Origin: Syntrophomonadaceae bacterium
GTDB lineage: Bacteria > Bacillota > Dethiobacteria > DTU022
Direction: 5' to 3'
Length of the DNA stretch: 7,181 nucleotides
NCBI GenBank assembly: GCA_007136055.1
Contig: SLHT01000272.1
Coordinates: 1-7,181 of the forward strand
Both the position numbers and the translations under genes were made by a program. Of the stretch, positions 6,199-7,181 are shown piece by piece. Under the pieces are notes generated by a model. That model saw only the letters and a list, made by a program, of their open reading frames with translations. It was not told the origin of the DNA and did no database searches. How positions within the stretch are numbered: the stretch's first letter is position 1; each line of letters starts with the position of its first letter.

Positions 6199-7181
6199 TT
6201 ACCGGGTTATTGAAACTGGTTCGGGGAATTCACGCATATGCATGTAGCGGGGATATGAATCAAAGATCTCCTTGTCAGGTCCGACTACCCTCGGGTCTTC
6301 CGATCTTACCAGCTCCTGCATCAGGGCCTCTTTCATCTCTTTTTCGATTTCCGAATAATCCGGGTTTCCGGAAAGGTTGTTGAGGTTGTAAGGATCGTTT
6401 TTTACATCGAAAAGCTCAAATTCAGGTCTTTTGGCCACAGCCAGGTCAAAATATGGTCGTATGCTTTCATTTTCGTGGTTTTCGATGATATAAGATTTCG
6501 AAGGGGCAGCATCTATATCGGTAAAGGCCCAGTCGGAGTGGTGAACCCCGTTTTCATCTATTCCGTATAAAGGAAGAAGCTCATCATCTGTTCCGGGTTT
6601 TATGCGTTGCGGTGCGCCGGCAGGCCAGCGTTCAGGCTTCAGATTCCATATCAGAAGGAAACCGGTGCTGCGGATAGCACGTTGAGGATAGCCCCAATTG
6701 AGGTATCGTGATGATGAGTGGCGCTCCCGGCCGGAAAAAACATATTTTCTGGTTTCATCCACTATACCCTGTTGATTTGATTCAAGAATATGCACAATGC
6801 TTTTCCCCGAAAAGGGTAACATTCCTTCAGGGCTGGTATTTGTCAGCTCAAGAACGGTAGGGGCGAGGTCGGTGAAACTTAAAGGATCATCAACTATCCT
6901 GTTTCCGGGAAACCTTTCCGGGTAACGAACCGCAAACGGCACGCGGATCCCGTATTCGTAGCAGTTGGCCTTTGCCCTGGGAAACGGCATGCCCTGGTCG
7001 GATGTAACAATGATGATTGTGTTTTCAAGCTCACCTGTTTCTTCCAGGTAGGCAAGCATACGTTGCAGGTGCAGATCGAACCACTCAATCTCCACTGCAT
7101 AGTCAAGCAGGTCTCCCCTTATAACCTCATTGTCGGGAAAAAAGGCGGGGACTTCTGCATCTTCAAGGTTTTTACCGCTTC
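6199..7181 (-). CDS. S1-family sulfatase, C-terminal part (N-terminus outside window)
   Basis: The C-terminal portion of a formylglycine-dependent sulfatase that removes sulfate esters or N-sulfate from a glycan. About 326 residues are visible. The frame stays open to the right edge beyond a possible GTG at 7095, reading SGKNLEDAEVPAFFPDN before the conserved EIEWFD, so the gene is cut by the window. Counting from that GTG, TSDQGMPFPRAK (31-42) holds the metal-binding Asp33-Gln34 pair and a conserved Lys. VPFAVRYP (52-59) and DLAPTVLEL (76-84) follow, then ELFDVKNDPYNLNNL near the C-terminus and SEDPRV. The MPFP block resembles heparan N-sulfatase (SGSH)-like members (family knowledge, recalled). 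The CxPSR or SxPSR modification motif and the signal peptide lie outside. The gene is convergent with the metallohydrolase across a 36-base gap, so it is transcribed separately from the + strand group. Confidence 0.93.
   Translation of the reverse strand, partial: SGKNLEDAEVPAFFPDNEVIRGDLLDYAVEIEWFDLHLQRMLAYLEETGELENTIIIVTSDQGMPFPRAKANCYEYGIRVPFAVRYPERFPGNRIVDDPLSFTDLAPTVLELTNTSPEGMLPFSGKSIVHILESNQQGIVDETRKYVFSGRERHSSSRYLNWGYPQRAIRSTGFLLIWNLKPERWPAGAPQRIKPGTDDELLPLYGIDENGVHHSDWAFTDIDAAPSKSYIIENHENESIRPYFDLAVAKRPEFELFDVKNDPYNLNNLSGNPDYSEIEKEMKEALMQELVRSEDPRVVGPDKEIFDSYPRYMHMREFPEPVSITR

Overview
The window looks like part of a carbohydrate-degradation locus from a Bacteroidota-type bacterium. 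Supporting this are weak or absent Shine-Dalgarno sequences, A-rich leaders, moderate GC, three exported proteins with candidate lipid-anchor cysteines, and a gene set (sulfatase, sialidase-like propeller, sugar isomerase, secreted metallohydrolase) typical of polysaccharide utilisation loci. A Planctomycetes-like source cannot be excluded. No genus can be assigned, and no RNA gene, CRISPR array or insertion sequence was seen.

Layout, left to right. (1) The C-terminal two thirds or so of an L-fucose-isomerase-like sugar isomerase on +, open at the left edge and ending at 917. (2) A 242-base spacer with a direct repeat and a small palindrome just before the next gene. (3) A 658-residue exported protein carrying nine calcium-loop (FG-GAP/VCBS) motifs, 1160-3136. 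(4) A 154-base AT-rich spacer with a 13-base direct repeat. (5) A 103-codon membrane ORF that resembles only the N-terminus of a sodium/bile-acid-type symporter, probably the stump of a deleted transporter. Its stop overlaps the next start (TAATG). (6) A sialidase-like BNR protein with five Asp-boxes, 3602-4828. (7) Overlapping it by ATGA, a predicted lipoprotein of the CehA/McbA PHP-type metallohydrolase family, 4825-6162. (8) After only 36 bases, the convergent C-terminal part of an S1-family sulfatase on -, open at the right edge.

How the genes may work together (inference): the exported propeller protein, the sialidase-like protein, the metallohydrolase lipoprotein and the sulfatase would act outside the cytoplasm on a sulfated or otherwise decorated glycan. 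The cytosolic isomerase would convert a released aldose (fucose-like or related) for catabolism. The substrate cannot be read from this sequence. The points most worth a second look are the transporter stump with its coupled stop/start, the co-translated pair of sialidase-like protein and exported PHP hydrolase, and the stand-alone nine-motif propeller protein.
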